A DNA stretch of 64,000 nt from NCBI RefSeq assembly GCF_002245495.1, contig NZ_NQJF01000005.1, positions 1 through 64,000 on the forward strand, written 5' to 3'. Position 1 is the stretch's first letter; each line of letters begins with the position of its first letter. Below are positions 1-6,551 of the stretch, piece by piece. This DNA is from Oceanimonas baumannii. Its GTDB lineage: Bacteria > Pseudomonadota > Gammaproteobacteria > Enterobacterales > Aeromonadaceae. The position numbers were made by a program, and so were the translations under genes. The notes under the pieces were generated by a model. That model saw only the letters and a list, made by a program, of their open reading frames with translations, was not told the DNA's origin and searched no databases.

Positions 1-178
1 CCATTCATAGTGATAAGCTGCTGTTCAAAAGACAGCATATGATCACAGTGAGATCTGATCGTCAAAGCGATCCTCGAAAATCGACATTTTTCTTCAGAAA
101 ACGCGCGTTCCGGTGTAAAAAGTGGCTACTAATGTTTTCATTTTTACCCCGCTGAAAGCCTTGCCACGCAAGGGTTTT
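1..178. other. AT-rich left edge, no gene seen
   Basis: No open frame of useful length is visible on either strand. The stretch holds an imperfect inverted repeat, GGTGTAAAAA at about 111-120 and TTTTTACCCC at 141-150 (9 of 10 positions pair), and a hairpin at 159-173. It could be the end of a mobile element truncated by the window edge, but no terminal repeat or transposase fragment is recognisable. Confidence 0.4.
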
Positions 179-179
179 T
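159..179 (+). terminator. possible intrinsic terminator facing the retron-like cassette
   Basis: CCTTG (159-163) and CAAGG (169-173) form a short hairpin around CCACG, followed on the plus strand by GTTTTT. It lies directly after the stop codon of the small membrane protein gene on the other strand, so it would stop plus-strand transcription entering the cassette from the left. The stem is only 5 bp, so this is a weak call. Confidence 0.35.
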
Positions 180-376
180 CATGATCTTGCCCTGAACTCC
201 TTCCCGAAATAAATGATGCAATCGTTACTCATACAAAAATCTAATGAGTACATCTTTTTTTCTAGAATTGTACTCAGTGCGGACCACCCTCCTATAGAAG
301 ACCCTAAAATCGCAACGCTTAAAAATAACCATAACAATCTAGAGAATAGCTTTTGTGAATTATTCATTTTCAACAT
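179..376 (-). CDS. small single-TM protein, candidate retron-associated effector
   Basis: This 65-residue protein has one clear hydrophobic segment at about residues 11-35 and a polar C-terminal tail containing two Cys (CMSNDC). Its ATG at 376 lies inside the last codons of the reverse transcriptase gene, and a second in-frame ATG at 367 sits next to the RT stop, so translation is probably coupled. The coding region is as AT-rich as the RT gene. Some retrons (Ec48 type) pair the RT with a membrane-spanning effector that kills the infected cell. The position fits that layout, but the protein is short, has only one obvious helix, and no sequence family is recognised. The effector role is inference. 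Confidence 0.5.
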   Translation of the reverse strand: MLKMNNSQKLFSRLLWLFLSVAILGSSIGGWSALSTILEKKMYSLDFCMSNDCIIYFGKEFRARS

Positions 377-1556
377 GATCGTACCATGGCCTTATTTTTT
401 TCAAACGTTCTCTTAACTGATATGCAGTTTTAAAATAAGTCCGCTGCAAAACATTCAATCTATCATGAACCATATAGAATCTTTTTTTATACCAATATGA
501 TTCTCTTTTTTTATTATAATCATTTTCAAGCCTCCTAACAGAAAGCTTACACCTTCTCAAGTCTGTTCTAGATGGCAATGGCAATACTTTATTTAGACGC
601 TCAACTAAATGTTTATGCTTTTCATGTTTCACACGTTTTAACTTACTAACTCTCCCCATACATCGGTTAAAATCTTTTCTGTAAGCAAAAGTGGTTCTAT
701 AACCAGGCTCCGATGCTAACATTTCGACATTTCTTACTGCGGCACGTAAGCGTCTAACTTCATCAGATGGGTATCTGGGCTCTTTAAAATTAACTCGCAT
801 GCCGTGAACCATTAATGGCTCAATAGTCGCGTGAAAAACTTTTGTCTTATTATTGTTAACCGGAAGGTCTTTCGAACGCAACATTTCCACTATAAGAGCA
901 GATGCGTTATCAAACTGATAATTTGAAACCTTTGAAGAAACAGTAATATCATCAACTAGGCGTGTGTATACTAGATTTTTTCTTTTTAATCTTTCAACAA
1001 CCTCAAGTTCTTTATCCCATAAACATAAACTAGCGATATAACTTGAAGTTAAAGCCCCTTGCACAACCACATTATTATAAGTACAAATCTGACTGAGAGT
1101 CTTGGATACTTCTTCATTATAGTGGAAGAAACCACTAAATATTCTCTCAACATGATAGATGTGAATATTATCGAAGAAATCTTTGATATCCAGCTTTAGT
1201 AAACTTTTAGCCCCACAATGCTGGGCCGCACAACTCACGTAATCCTTTGGTTCAACAACCTCACCTTTATAGTTCACTGTATTAGGGACCGAACCGAAAA
1301 TATAACTGGGCCATCCAACCAGCTTTTGAAAGATACGCTTATTTATCCTCCGCTGAATTTTCCTTAACAAATAATGAGGTTTATGAATGACTCTATATGA
1401 ACCATCACTTTTCTCTACTCTATCTCTAACATACATATCACTACCCAAAGACAAAGCTTGTGATAGCTCATCTTCAGTAATGTTAAGAGATTTACAAAGA
1501 TTGGGGATGGAAGATATGACGTTAGTAGTTGTGATGTAAGGTTTGTCTTTTTGCAT
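360..1556 (-). CDS. retron-like reverse transcriptase with divergent motifs
   Basis: This 398-residue RT has the fingers-palm layout of retron and group II-like enzymes. LDIKDFF (residues 122-128) carries the first catalytic Asp, QGALTSS (166-172) matches the QGxxTSP block, and TRLVDDITVSS (198-208) carries the catalytic Asp pair as LVDD instead of YADD. CAAQH (109-113) occupies the place of the retron NAxxH motif, and VHGMRVN (250-256) that of VTGxxVN. A basic tail of roughly 110 residues follows the RRLRA block, longer than in typical retron RTs of about 320 residues. Retron RTs copy part of a noncoding RNA encoded just upstream into msDNA and act in phage defence. A structured 350-bp gap precedes this gene. 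Family: confident; retron subtype: unknown. Low GC suggests transfer. Confidence 0.85.
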   Translation of the reverse strand: MQKDKPYITTTNVISSIPNLCKSLNITEDELSQALSLGSDMYVRDRVEKSDGSYRVIHKPHYLLRKIQRRINKRIFQKLVGWPSYIFGSVPNTVNYKGEVVEPKDYVSCAAQHCGAKSLLKLDIKDFFDNIHIYHVERIFSGFFHYNEEVSKTLSQICTYNNVVVQGALTSSYIASLCLWDKELEVVERLKRKNLVYTRLVDDITVSSKVSNYQFDNASALIVEMLRSKDLPVNNNKTKVFHATIEPLMVHGMRVNFKEPRYPSDEVRRLRAAVRNVEMLASEPGYRTTFAYRKDFNRCMGRVSKLKRVKHEKHKHLVERLNKVLPLPSRTDLRRCKLSVRRLENDYNKKRESYWYKKRFYMVHDRLNVLQRTYFKTAYQLRERLKKIRPWYDHVENE

Positions 1557-1860
1557 AGGAAAGTAGACTTTAACAATAAGAGCTTAGCCACTCATACTCT
1601 AGAGACCGAGAAGTAGTGTTGCATTCGTTGATTATATTTGTCAGCAGCCACCACTTCTCTGGCTAAGCTCATCGTCTATCGCTACTCTCGGTCCGGAGGG
1701 CCGGGAGGGGCGCATAGGGTGCAGCCTAGGAACATGCTGAACTTTCGTCCAGCGCTCTATCTAACAACATAGAGCAGGCGACAAATACGATTACATCAAC
1801 TGCAGCAAGCTGAGCGATACGCTCATGCTGGTTAGACACTAACGGAACCCACACCAAAGC
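1557..1860 (-). ncRNA. candidate retron noncoding RNA (msr-msd) upstream of the RT gene
   Basis: The non-coding stretch before the RT start is full of inverted repeats. GAGCTTAGCCA (1580-1590) pairs perfectly with 1660-1670, and just inside it GAGAAGTAGTG (1609-1619) pairs with CACCACTTCTC around 1649-1659 over 11 bp with one wobble, giving a long hairpin of about 91 nt suited to an msd. Farther upstream on the minus strand are smaller hairpins: 1754-1775 (7-bp stem), 1802-1830 (TGAGCG/CGCTCA stem with a flanking CAGCA/TGCTG pair) and a GC-rich block at 1682-1730, as expected of an msr. A clear outer a1/a2 pair enclosing all of them was not found, so both boundaries and the assignment are tentative. 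Confidence 0.5.
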
Positions 1861-1912
1861 GCAATAAAAATCATAAAAAATAGTCAAGACTCTGAGAAAA
1901 CACTTCTCTCAA

Positions 1913-2260
1913 TCAAAAGAGAAATCGAGCAGCTGTCAGCCCAATACCGAGCACAGCCAACATGGAGGCGATAAGCCAGACTGTTTGATTACGCAGGCTG
2001 TTATGCAGCTCAACACGCAAGTTGGCTATGTCTTCTTTGGTTGCATAGCTGGCTTTGATGATGGCAACGTCTTCTCGAATCGCGGAAAGATCTTCCTTCG
2101 TAGCGTAGTTTGACTTGATCACGGCCACATCGGCCCGCAGGGCACCTACTTCTTTCTCCAGATGTGCGACTCTTTGCTCTAACATGTCGTGTCCTCCGCC
2201 ATCACCACCTGAAGTGGTACCACCTGTTGATACTGAAGGAAAGGTTACCACATTCTTCAT
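1913..2260 (-). CDS. hypothetical coiled-coil protein with C-terminal membrane anchor
   Basis: This 115-residue protein has a Gly/Ser/Thr-rich N-terminus, then heptad-like helices (about residues 26-92) containing the near-repeat KSNYATKEDL / KASYATKEDI spaced about 19 residues apart, and one TM helix at about 93-113 with almost nothing beyond it. It therefore looks like a tail-anchored coiled-coil protein, a shape common among small phage and island proteins. Its ATG follows the TGA of the zinc-ribbon gene by a single base, so the two are translationally coupled. No function is recognised. Confidence 0.7.
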   Translation of the reverse strand: MKNVVTFPSVSTGGTTSGGDGGGHDMLEQRVAHLEKEVGALRADVAVIKSNYATKEDLSAIREDVAIIKASYATKEDIANLRVELHNSLRNQTVWLIASMLAVLGIGLTAARFLF

Positions 2261-2261
2261 A

Positions 2262-2591
2262 TCACTCGCCTTTTTCTGAACTTTCAGATGCTTTTGAATC
2301 TTTTTGCTTAAGCTTTTTTACCAGATCCTGGCAAGAGTAGAGGTGCACATGGGCGCAGTTGTCACAAACGGCCATGGCCACATCGAACCCCCGAGTATCG
2401 CTTTCTGTGTCGGTCAATGATGCCTTCATCTGAAAGAAGAACAACTGCTCGGCTGTGCCGATGATGTTGATGGTCTCGTGTCCGCACATGCTGCACCGCC
2501 ATTCTGAAAAGCCGCTTTGCCGCAAGTGCTCCATCAAATCGTAAGGAGTAAATCCTTTCAGTTGTTCAAGTTCTTCACTCATGTGATCCAT
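2262..2591 (-). CDS. hypothetical zinc-ribbon protein
   Basis: This 109-residue soluble protein has two Cys pairs, CSMCG (about residues 33-37) and CDNC (about 75-78), that can form a four-Cys zinc ribbon, plus a further Cys in the SCQDL segment. The C-terminus is short and charged (Lys/Ser/Glu). The gene lies 31 bp after the DUF4145 gene and 1 bp before the coiled-coil gene, so the three probably form one transcript. A GGGGATT sequence lies at suitable distance before the ATG at 2591; an internal ATG at 2582 is an alternative. Function is unknown. Confidence 0.65.
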   Translation of the reverse strand: MDHMSEELEQLKGFTPYDLMEHLRQSGFSEWRCSMCGHETINIIGTAEQLFFFQMKASLTDTESDTRGFDVAMAVCDNCAHVHLYSCQDLVKKLKQKDSKASESSEKGE

Positions 2592-2622
2592 TTTTAATCC
2601 CCGCGCTACTGGCTACTTGACG

Positions 2623-3357
2623 TTAGGTGCCGCCATTGCTTTCTGTTGCTTTTTTATTTCTCTGTTCAATACCGCGTAACTTACCTTCAGGAAGGCTGCT
2701 ATAAATAGCTTCAACATGCTTAGGGTGCGTGATCATTTGTTCTGCGATAAGGTTGATAAGACTGAATAGCTGAAGTGCTATATCCTGGTTATCATTAAGA
2801 TCTATCTCACCTGGATGCACTGCTTCATTACCAATGACTCGAACCACATCTAATGCTTGTTGTATCATCGGATTCAAACCTTTAGAGACCAGGCTAGCGA
2901 TATCTTTGTCTATGTTTTTACCTGTTCCGCCAAGCTCTGCGCATAGATACTGAATGCTTAATCGCAGTAACGCTGCAGCCCCCTTAGGAGATGCGTCGAC
3001 GATCTCTCTGGCTTCCTCAAATAGATTAATTATATATGGGGGTAAATCTTGATTTGGCTGTATATCCACTTTAGATGGAGGGTGCACAATCTGGTTTTGA
3101 ACCCAGACTGAAATTCCGTGACAGTTGAAACATTCAGCTACACTGAGGTTTTGCATATGCAAATTTAGATGTTCGACATCGCATCCCAATGCCGAAACCA
3201 GCTTTCTGTTTGCGTTAGAAACAACAGGAACTCTTCGTCCATTTATATATTTTTTTGCGTAAAGAGATGACCATTGCTGAGTTGTATACGCACCACAGTG
3301 GGGGCAATTAAAAGCCGTTTTACTAGTCGAAGGTATACCTTTTGAATCTTGGTTCAT
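2623..3357 (-). CDS. DUF4145-type protein with N-terminal zinc-binding segment
   Basis: In this 244-residue protein, CPHCG (about residues 18-22) and CFNCHG (about 107-112) look like a split zinc ribbon. The C-terminal half (about 120-225) reads like the DUF4145 helical domain, with the signature-like stretches EAREIVDASPKGAAALLR and VRVIGNEAVHPGEI. DUF4145 proteins occur alone or joined to restriction enzymes and other defence proteins; their biochemical role is not established. Core-like heptamers GTTAGGT (minus strand, 3381-3375, upstream) and ACCTAAC (2628-2622, overlapping the stop) flank the gene, as boundary boxes do in integron cassettes, but no complete attC is seen. Family: fairly confident; function: unknown. 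Confidence 0.75.
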   Translation of the reverse strand: MNQDSKGIPSTSKTAFNCPHCGAYTTQQWSSLYAKKYINGRRVPVVSNANRKLVSALGCDVEHLNLHMQNLSVAECFNCHGISVWVQNQIVHPPSKVDIQPNQDLPPYIINLFEEAREIVDASPKGAAALLRLSIQYLCAELGGTGKNIDKDIASLVSKGLNPMIQQALDVVRVIGNEAVHPGEIDLNDNQDIALQLFSLINLIAEQMITHPKHVEAIYSSLPEGKLRGIEQRNKKATESNGGT

Positions 3358-3400
3358 TATTTATCCTAGGTTTCACCTAACATTTTAATAGTGAGCACGC

Positions 3401-3769
3401 CTAAATCTTCTTACCCGTCCATCTGGCGATGATGCGTATGTCGTCGGGTTTGTTGCTTTGGGTCAGGTGGATCTTGTCGTAAGCCGGGTTGTCGTTTTTG
3501 ATGTAGAGGCCGCCCATCACCATCAGGTCGGACTGCAGGCGCTTGATCAGTAGGCGGAGCACGTACACGCTGTCGGGCAGGTTCTCTACTGCGTCTTCGG
3601 GCAGCATTTCCACCAGCGGGGTGTCGCCGTTATCGAGGGTCGGAGTCATGGAGTCGCCCTGCACCTTGATTACCGCCAGGCGCTTACCCTGCAAGCCATG
3701 CTCTTCCAGCCAGGTGGTGGAAAACGGCACCCAGGCTTCCAGATGATCCCATTTGTAAAAGCAGCCCAT
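3401..3769 (-). pseudogene. truncated phage repressor, S24/LexA-like C-terminal domain (copy A)
   Basis: 122 codons remain of a CI/LexA-like phage repressor. The S24 peptidase-type fold is recognisable: QGDSMTP (residues 37-43) carries the nucleophile Ser40, and the YVLRLLIKRLQ segment carries the general-base Lys76, with a small deletion compared with the usual YVLRLDGxLxVKRL pattern. The DNA-binding N-terminus is missing. The reading frame continues a few codons upstream of the ATG (reading SKYPQPVF) before a TAA, so this is a 5'-truncated gene rather than a complete short one. A second, more decayed copy lies at 5131-5340 in the same orientation. Confidence 0.75.
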
Positions 3770-3775
3770 AAAAAC
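3401..3775 (-). repeat. direct repeat copy A (repressor 3' region)
   Basis: This is one of two directly repeated, partly decayed copies of the repressor gene's 3' end. The first 90 bases from 3402 match 5132 onward with only scattered substitutions, and both copies begin at the stop codon. The repeats bracket the alarmone synthetase gene. Confidence 0.7.
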
Positions 3776-3815
3776 GGGCTGCGGGTACTTGCTCAGTAGT
3801 TAACACAATTACATG

Positions 3816-4886
3816 TCAGCCGTTATCTACCAGCCATTCTTTAAATGCTTCCATTACATGGCTGCTCAAAAGATTTGAGAAGGCTTCTTTATCACCCAGG
3901 TAAAGACAATGCCTGATCATTGTGTATGGGTTCAGCGTTTCACCTGTGTTTTTATTCTCAAAGAACTCTTTATACTTTTTGACTGTGGCTATGTTTTCCC
4001 TCAAGTAGAAGTTGAACTTGCCACGGGTAATACCTTTCTTCAGTGAAACAATTTCTTCAGTAAACCCATCAACCTTGTGTGGTTCAAAGTCAAACCCTGG
4101 GAAAAAGTGATTGGCGATTTTAAGGAAACTGAACGCATTCAGGATATAGGCTTTCGTTTTAGAGGTTGCTTCTCCTACCTGAACCAGATCAGTTTCTTTG
4201 GCAATTTGCTCTTGTGTTAAATCTTCAGCCTGTAGTATGGCTTCTGTCGCGTTACGAATTTCACGAAACTCACGGTCTGCGACTTCAAACAATGCCGCCA
4301 GTGAGTTAATTCTTCTTTTCAGAGAGTTGGGAATAGACTTTTTATACTTAATCTTATGATCAAGCACACTCCATGAGTCCTGAATTATTGTTCTGATTTG
4401 AATTTCGAATCCAAAATCAACAAACTTGGAATACTCAGGAAGCGTTCTTCTCTGCTCGTTCAACTTCAGGTCAAGGTGCAGGCCTTTATACCCAAAGTAA
4501 TTTTCAGTGCTTTCAATCTGGGCTATCTTGTCTGTAATATCAACCACTTCAAAGTGTGCACATAGCAGTTCTTTTATCTTCTCAATATCATCTTCGTACA
4601 AGCAGACCACTCGAACCCCGATCAAATCAGATATGTGGTCAATAATTTGATATTCATGACCTTCTGCTTCTAGTGTCGCTCTGTATTTACGGCTGAATTT
4701 CTTTACACATTCATTTCTTTCTTTAACGCGACCTTCTATTTTAGATATGGTTATGTCGCTGGAATTTCTGATTAGTGAGTTAACCAAGGTAACAAATGAA
4801 TTCATTGCCCCATCTAACAAATCATAGTTTTCGTTGTAGTAATCACGAAATTCTTGCTTTGCATTTTCAAAGTTTAAAGATGGCAT
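3816..4886 (-). CDS. RelA/SpoT-domain alarmone synthetase-like protein (possible toxSAS)
   Basis: This 356-residue protein has a synthetase-type RelA_SpoT domain at about residues 45-200. ISDLIGVRVV (85-94) is the conserved D-x-x-G-x-R block, FGYKGLHLDL (131-140) the substrate-binding segment, and FEIQIRTIIQDSW (160-172) with LDHKIKYK (175-182) the E-x-Q-I-R-T and W-x-x-x-x-H block. There is no HD hydrolase domain. The C-terminal 150 residues are helical, without recognised TGS or ACT domains. Single-domain synthetases make (p)ppGpp or related nucleotides, and toxSAS members are toxins in toxin-antitoxin and phage-defence systems. The location in a phage-remnant island favours such a role, but no separate antitoxin gene is visible and the substrate cannot be read from sequence. 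Low GC. Confidence 0.8.
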   Translation of the reverse strand: MPSLNFENAKQEFRDYYNENYDLLDGAMNSFVTLVNSLIRNSSDITISKIEGRVKERNECVKKFSRKYRATLEAEGHEYQIIDHISDLIGVRVVCLYEDDIEKIKELLCAHFEVVDITDKIAQIESTENYFGYKGLHLDLKLNEQRRTLPEYSKFVDFGFEIQIRTIIQDSWSVLDHKIKYKKSIPNSLKRRINSLAALFEVADREFREIRNATEAILQAEDLTQEQIAKETDLVQVGEATSKTKAYILNAFSFLKIANHFFPGFDFEPHKVDGFTEEIVSLKKGITRGKFNFYLRENIATVKKYKEFFENKNTGETLNPYTMIRHCLYLGDKEAFSNLLSSHVMEAFKEWLVDNG

Positions 4887-5130
4887 TTATTTACCCCGTA
4901 CTGCTAACACACTAACACTACATATGTATTGCTTGTTTGAATTAAAAAAAACAGATATTCCTCTTGTTGCTTCGTTACCGATACGAAGCGATAAAACATG
5001 TAAAAAGCACGCTACCGCCCGGGTGTTACAGGTCACCAGGCCTTTCTTCACCATATCAGTGGTGCCATCAGTCAGCCCGTCACTCACTGATGCCACTGTG
5101 CTGTCCGTAACCCATCAATACAGCGCGTGT
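4887..5130. other. upstream region of the alarmone synthetase gene, no convincing gene
   Basis: This AT-rich stretch contains only short overlapping frames on both strands without domain features or good ribosome-binding sites. It presumably carries the promoter of the minus-strand alarmone synthetase gene. GTTAG occurs twice just upstream of that gene's ATG (about 4903-4916). Confidence 0.4.
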
Positions 5131-5340
5131 TTAAATCTTCTTCCCCGTCCATCTGGCAATAATGCGTATCTCGTCGGGTTTGTTGCTTTGCCTCAGGTAG
5201 ACCTACCGGTAGGCCGGGTTATCACTTTTGATGTAGAGGCCGCCCACCTGGGCAGACTGCAGCCGTTTGCCAGACAGACCTGGTTTTCCAGCCAGGCGGT
5301 AGAGAATGGCACCCGGGCTCCCTGATGATCCCATTCGTTG
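5131..5340 (-). pseudogene. decayed second copy of the S24 repressor 3' region (copy B)
   Basis: From the stop-codon region onward this stretch matches copy A at 3401-3769, but with deletions: the middle of the peptidase domain, including the GDSM region, is gone, and several substitutions break the frame. It lies closer to the divergent HTH reading frame at 5536, the normal place for a phage repressor, so it is likely the remnant of the original repressor locus, while copy A sits beyond the inserted alarmone gene. Non-functional. Confidence 0.65.
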
Positions 5341-5535
5341 TGGGCAGCATTACCCGCCGAGACGACAACATCATGGCTGTCGGCCCAGAGTACTTGTGTT
5401 TTTGTGAACCGGTATCACTTCTGTCCACAGAACAGCTGCCTTGACCAGCAGCAGCCACTTCACACAAACGAATGAACCGAAAATTCAGTTCAAACAAAAT
5501 CAACAAAGCGCAATAACAAGCAATAGGTGTCAATT

Positions 5536-5847
5536 ATGACTCAAATAGCTATCCATTTCGACACACCCGTGGTCAGTGTGGGCCGCTTTTGTGAGCGCTC
5601 AGGCATGACCAAAACCACGGTTCATAACGTGATTGCCGCCGGCAGGGTAAACAGAAAACCACCCAGCAACGGCAAATGGAGCAAGACTTTCCCCAGCCGG
5701 CAACCACATCCCATCCCCCCAGGCGACCCACAGTGGCCGTTTTCTTGTATCCCAGCCCCGTATAAGCCCCCGACCACGAGCACACACGTAAACCGTCCAC
5801 GCACGCGCTCGCCCGACGGAAACCGCGCTCCTCCGCGCCCGCCTTAG
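5536..5847 (+). pseudogene. Cro/Cox-like phage regulator, N-terminal HTH with frameshifted tail
   Basis: The first 40 codons read as a small HTH regulator: residues 13-35 (VGRFCERSGMTKTTVHN and following) form a clear helix-turn-helix of the kind found in P2-like Cox/Apl excisionases. After AAGRV the frame turns into a Pro/Arg-rich tail without domain character, which suggests a frameshift or deletion. It is transcribed divergently from the repressor remnant, matching the genetic switch of a temperate phage. An AGGTG ribosome-binding site lies 7 bases before the ATG. Probably non-functional, though a short DNA-binding peptide could still be made. Confidence 0.55.
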
Positions 5848-5909
5848 CGCTTTGCGTCATAAAAATTATGAAATTCTGCGGGTGTGCAAAACCAACCGCC
5901 CCCCCACCG

Positions 5910-6128
5910 TTAATGGGAATTCACGGGGATCTGAGGCTCTGCAAACAGTGAAAGACATCGCACGAAAATGAAGGAATTACAGTGCTGGCAGATCAGCAGC
6001 AGGATCAGTGAAGCCACGCCGTGCCCGATGTTCGTGCCGTTTACGTGGGCACTAGCCTGACACAGGGAAACCACCAGCCCAGCGCAAAGCCGCGCCAAAC
6101 CTGAAAAATATGAAAATAGGAATTTCAA
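5910..6128 (-). CDS. hypothetical small protein of the phage remnant
   Basis: A 72-codon frame with two hydrophobic stretches (about residues 3-25 and 38-60) around a VNGTNIGH segment. Small proteins of this style occur near attachment sites of phage-like islands, but no named family is claimed. It has no strong ribosome-binding site. It may be a decayed remnant or not a gene. Confidence 0.3.
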   Translation of the reverse strand: MKFLFSYFSGLARLCAGLVVSLCQASAHVNGTNIGHGVASLILLLICQHCNSFIFVRCLSLFAEPQIPVNSH

Positions 6129-6250
6129 TCAGCTTCACAGCGCCGCCCACAACAAGGCAAAAAAAATCGCTGTCGCCACTTTGTCGCCATTCAGGGCAAA
6201 AGTTAAAAACTGGAAGTGGGGTAAATCTAGCGCAAGTGCTTGATTTATAA
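6129..6250. other. junction between island and tRNA-Leu
   Basis: No complete gene lies between the last island frame and the tRNA 3' end. On the minus strand a frame open from about 6238 to a TGA near 6134 reads ALDLPHFQFL and then ALNGDKVATAIFF, which resembles the tail of a tyrosine recombinase. Only about 35 codons exist and no upstream part is present. GTCGCCA occurs twice at 6172-6188, within the codons of the GDKVAT segment. No second copy of the tRNA-Leu 3' end is visible in the island. Confidence 0.3.
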
Positions 6251-6337
6251 TGGTGCCCGGAGCCGGACTTGAACCGGCACGCTGTTACCAGCGAGGGATT
6301 TTAAATCCCTTGTGTCTACCGATTTCACCATCCGGGC
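6251..6337 (-). tRNA. leuZ: tRNA-Leu (anticodon UAA)
   Basis: An 87-nt tRNA with encoded CCA. The 5' end GCCCGGA pairs with TCCGGGC before ACCA, the anticodon stem-loop GGGATTTAAAATCCC exposes UAA, the long variable arm CTCGCTGGTAACAGCG is typical of class II tRNA-Leu, and the T-loop GGTTCAAGTCC is canonical. It lies 23 bp after tRNA-Cys, as in the E. coli pgsA-glyW-cysT-leuZ arrangement. Its 3' end is a common integration site, and the island starts directly downstream. Confidence 0.97.
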
Positions 6338-6360
6338 GTAGACATTTCTGGAAGGATAAA

Positions 6361-6434
6361 TGGAGGCGCGTTCCGGAATCGAACCGGACTAAACGGATTT
6401 GCAATCCGCTGCATAACCACTTTGCTAACGCGCC
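6361..6434 (-). tRNA. cysT: tRNA-Cys (anticodon GCA)
   Basis: A 74-nt tRNA with encoded CCA. The acceptor stem GGCGCGT pairs with ACGCGCC, and the anticodon stem-loop CGGATTGCAAATCCG exposes GCA. It lies between pgsA and tRNA-Leu as in E. coli, but no tRNA-Gly is found in the gap before it, where E. coli carries glyW. Confidence 0.97.
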
Positions 6435-6451
6435 ATACAAGTCTTTGATAT

Positions 6452-6480
6452 GGGCTGCATTTTAATGGTCCATGCAGCCC
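6452..6480 (-). other. hairpin between pgsA and tRNA-Cys
   Basis: GGGCTGCAT (6452-6460) and ATGCAGCCC (6472-6480) form a perfect 9-bp stem. There is no T-run on either side, so it is more likely an RNA processing or stability element between the pgsA message and the tRNAs than an intrinsic terminator. Confidence 0.4.
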
Positions 6481-6551
6481 AGTCAACTTCTTTTAAGGGT
6501 TTTGCAGCCGTTCGCATATTTTTTATGCGCAAATGGTCATGTACAGCGAAT

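Noticed and set aside
1-180. Possible insertion sequence end at the left edge
   Set aside because: Only an imperfect 10-bp inverted repeat is seen; no transposase frame or terminal repeat with target duplication.
4887-5096. 69-codon frame upstream of the alarmone synthetase gene, possible antitoxin
   Set aside because: It ends directly at the synthetase start, but the sequence has no domain character or ribosome-binding site and overlaps an equally long frame on the other strand.
5573-5860. Overlapping minus-strand frames of 60-95 codons opposite the HTH reading frame
   Set aside because: They are Trp/Gly/Arg-rich shadow frames of a GC-rich tail, with three overlapping frames in the same place.
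6436-6551. tRNA-Gly expected between pgsA and tRNA-Cys by analogy to E. coli
   Set aside because: No cloverleaf or GCC/TCC/CCC anticodon arm can be found; only a 9-bp hairpin is there.
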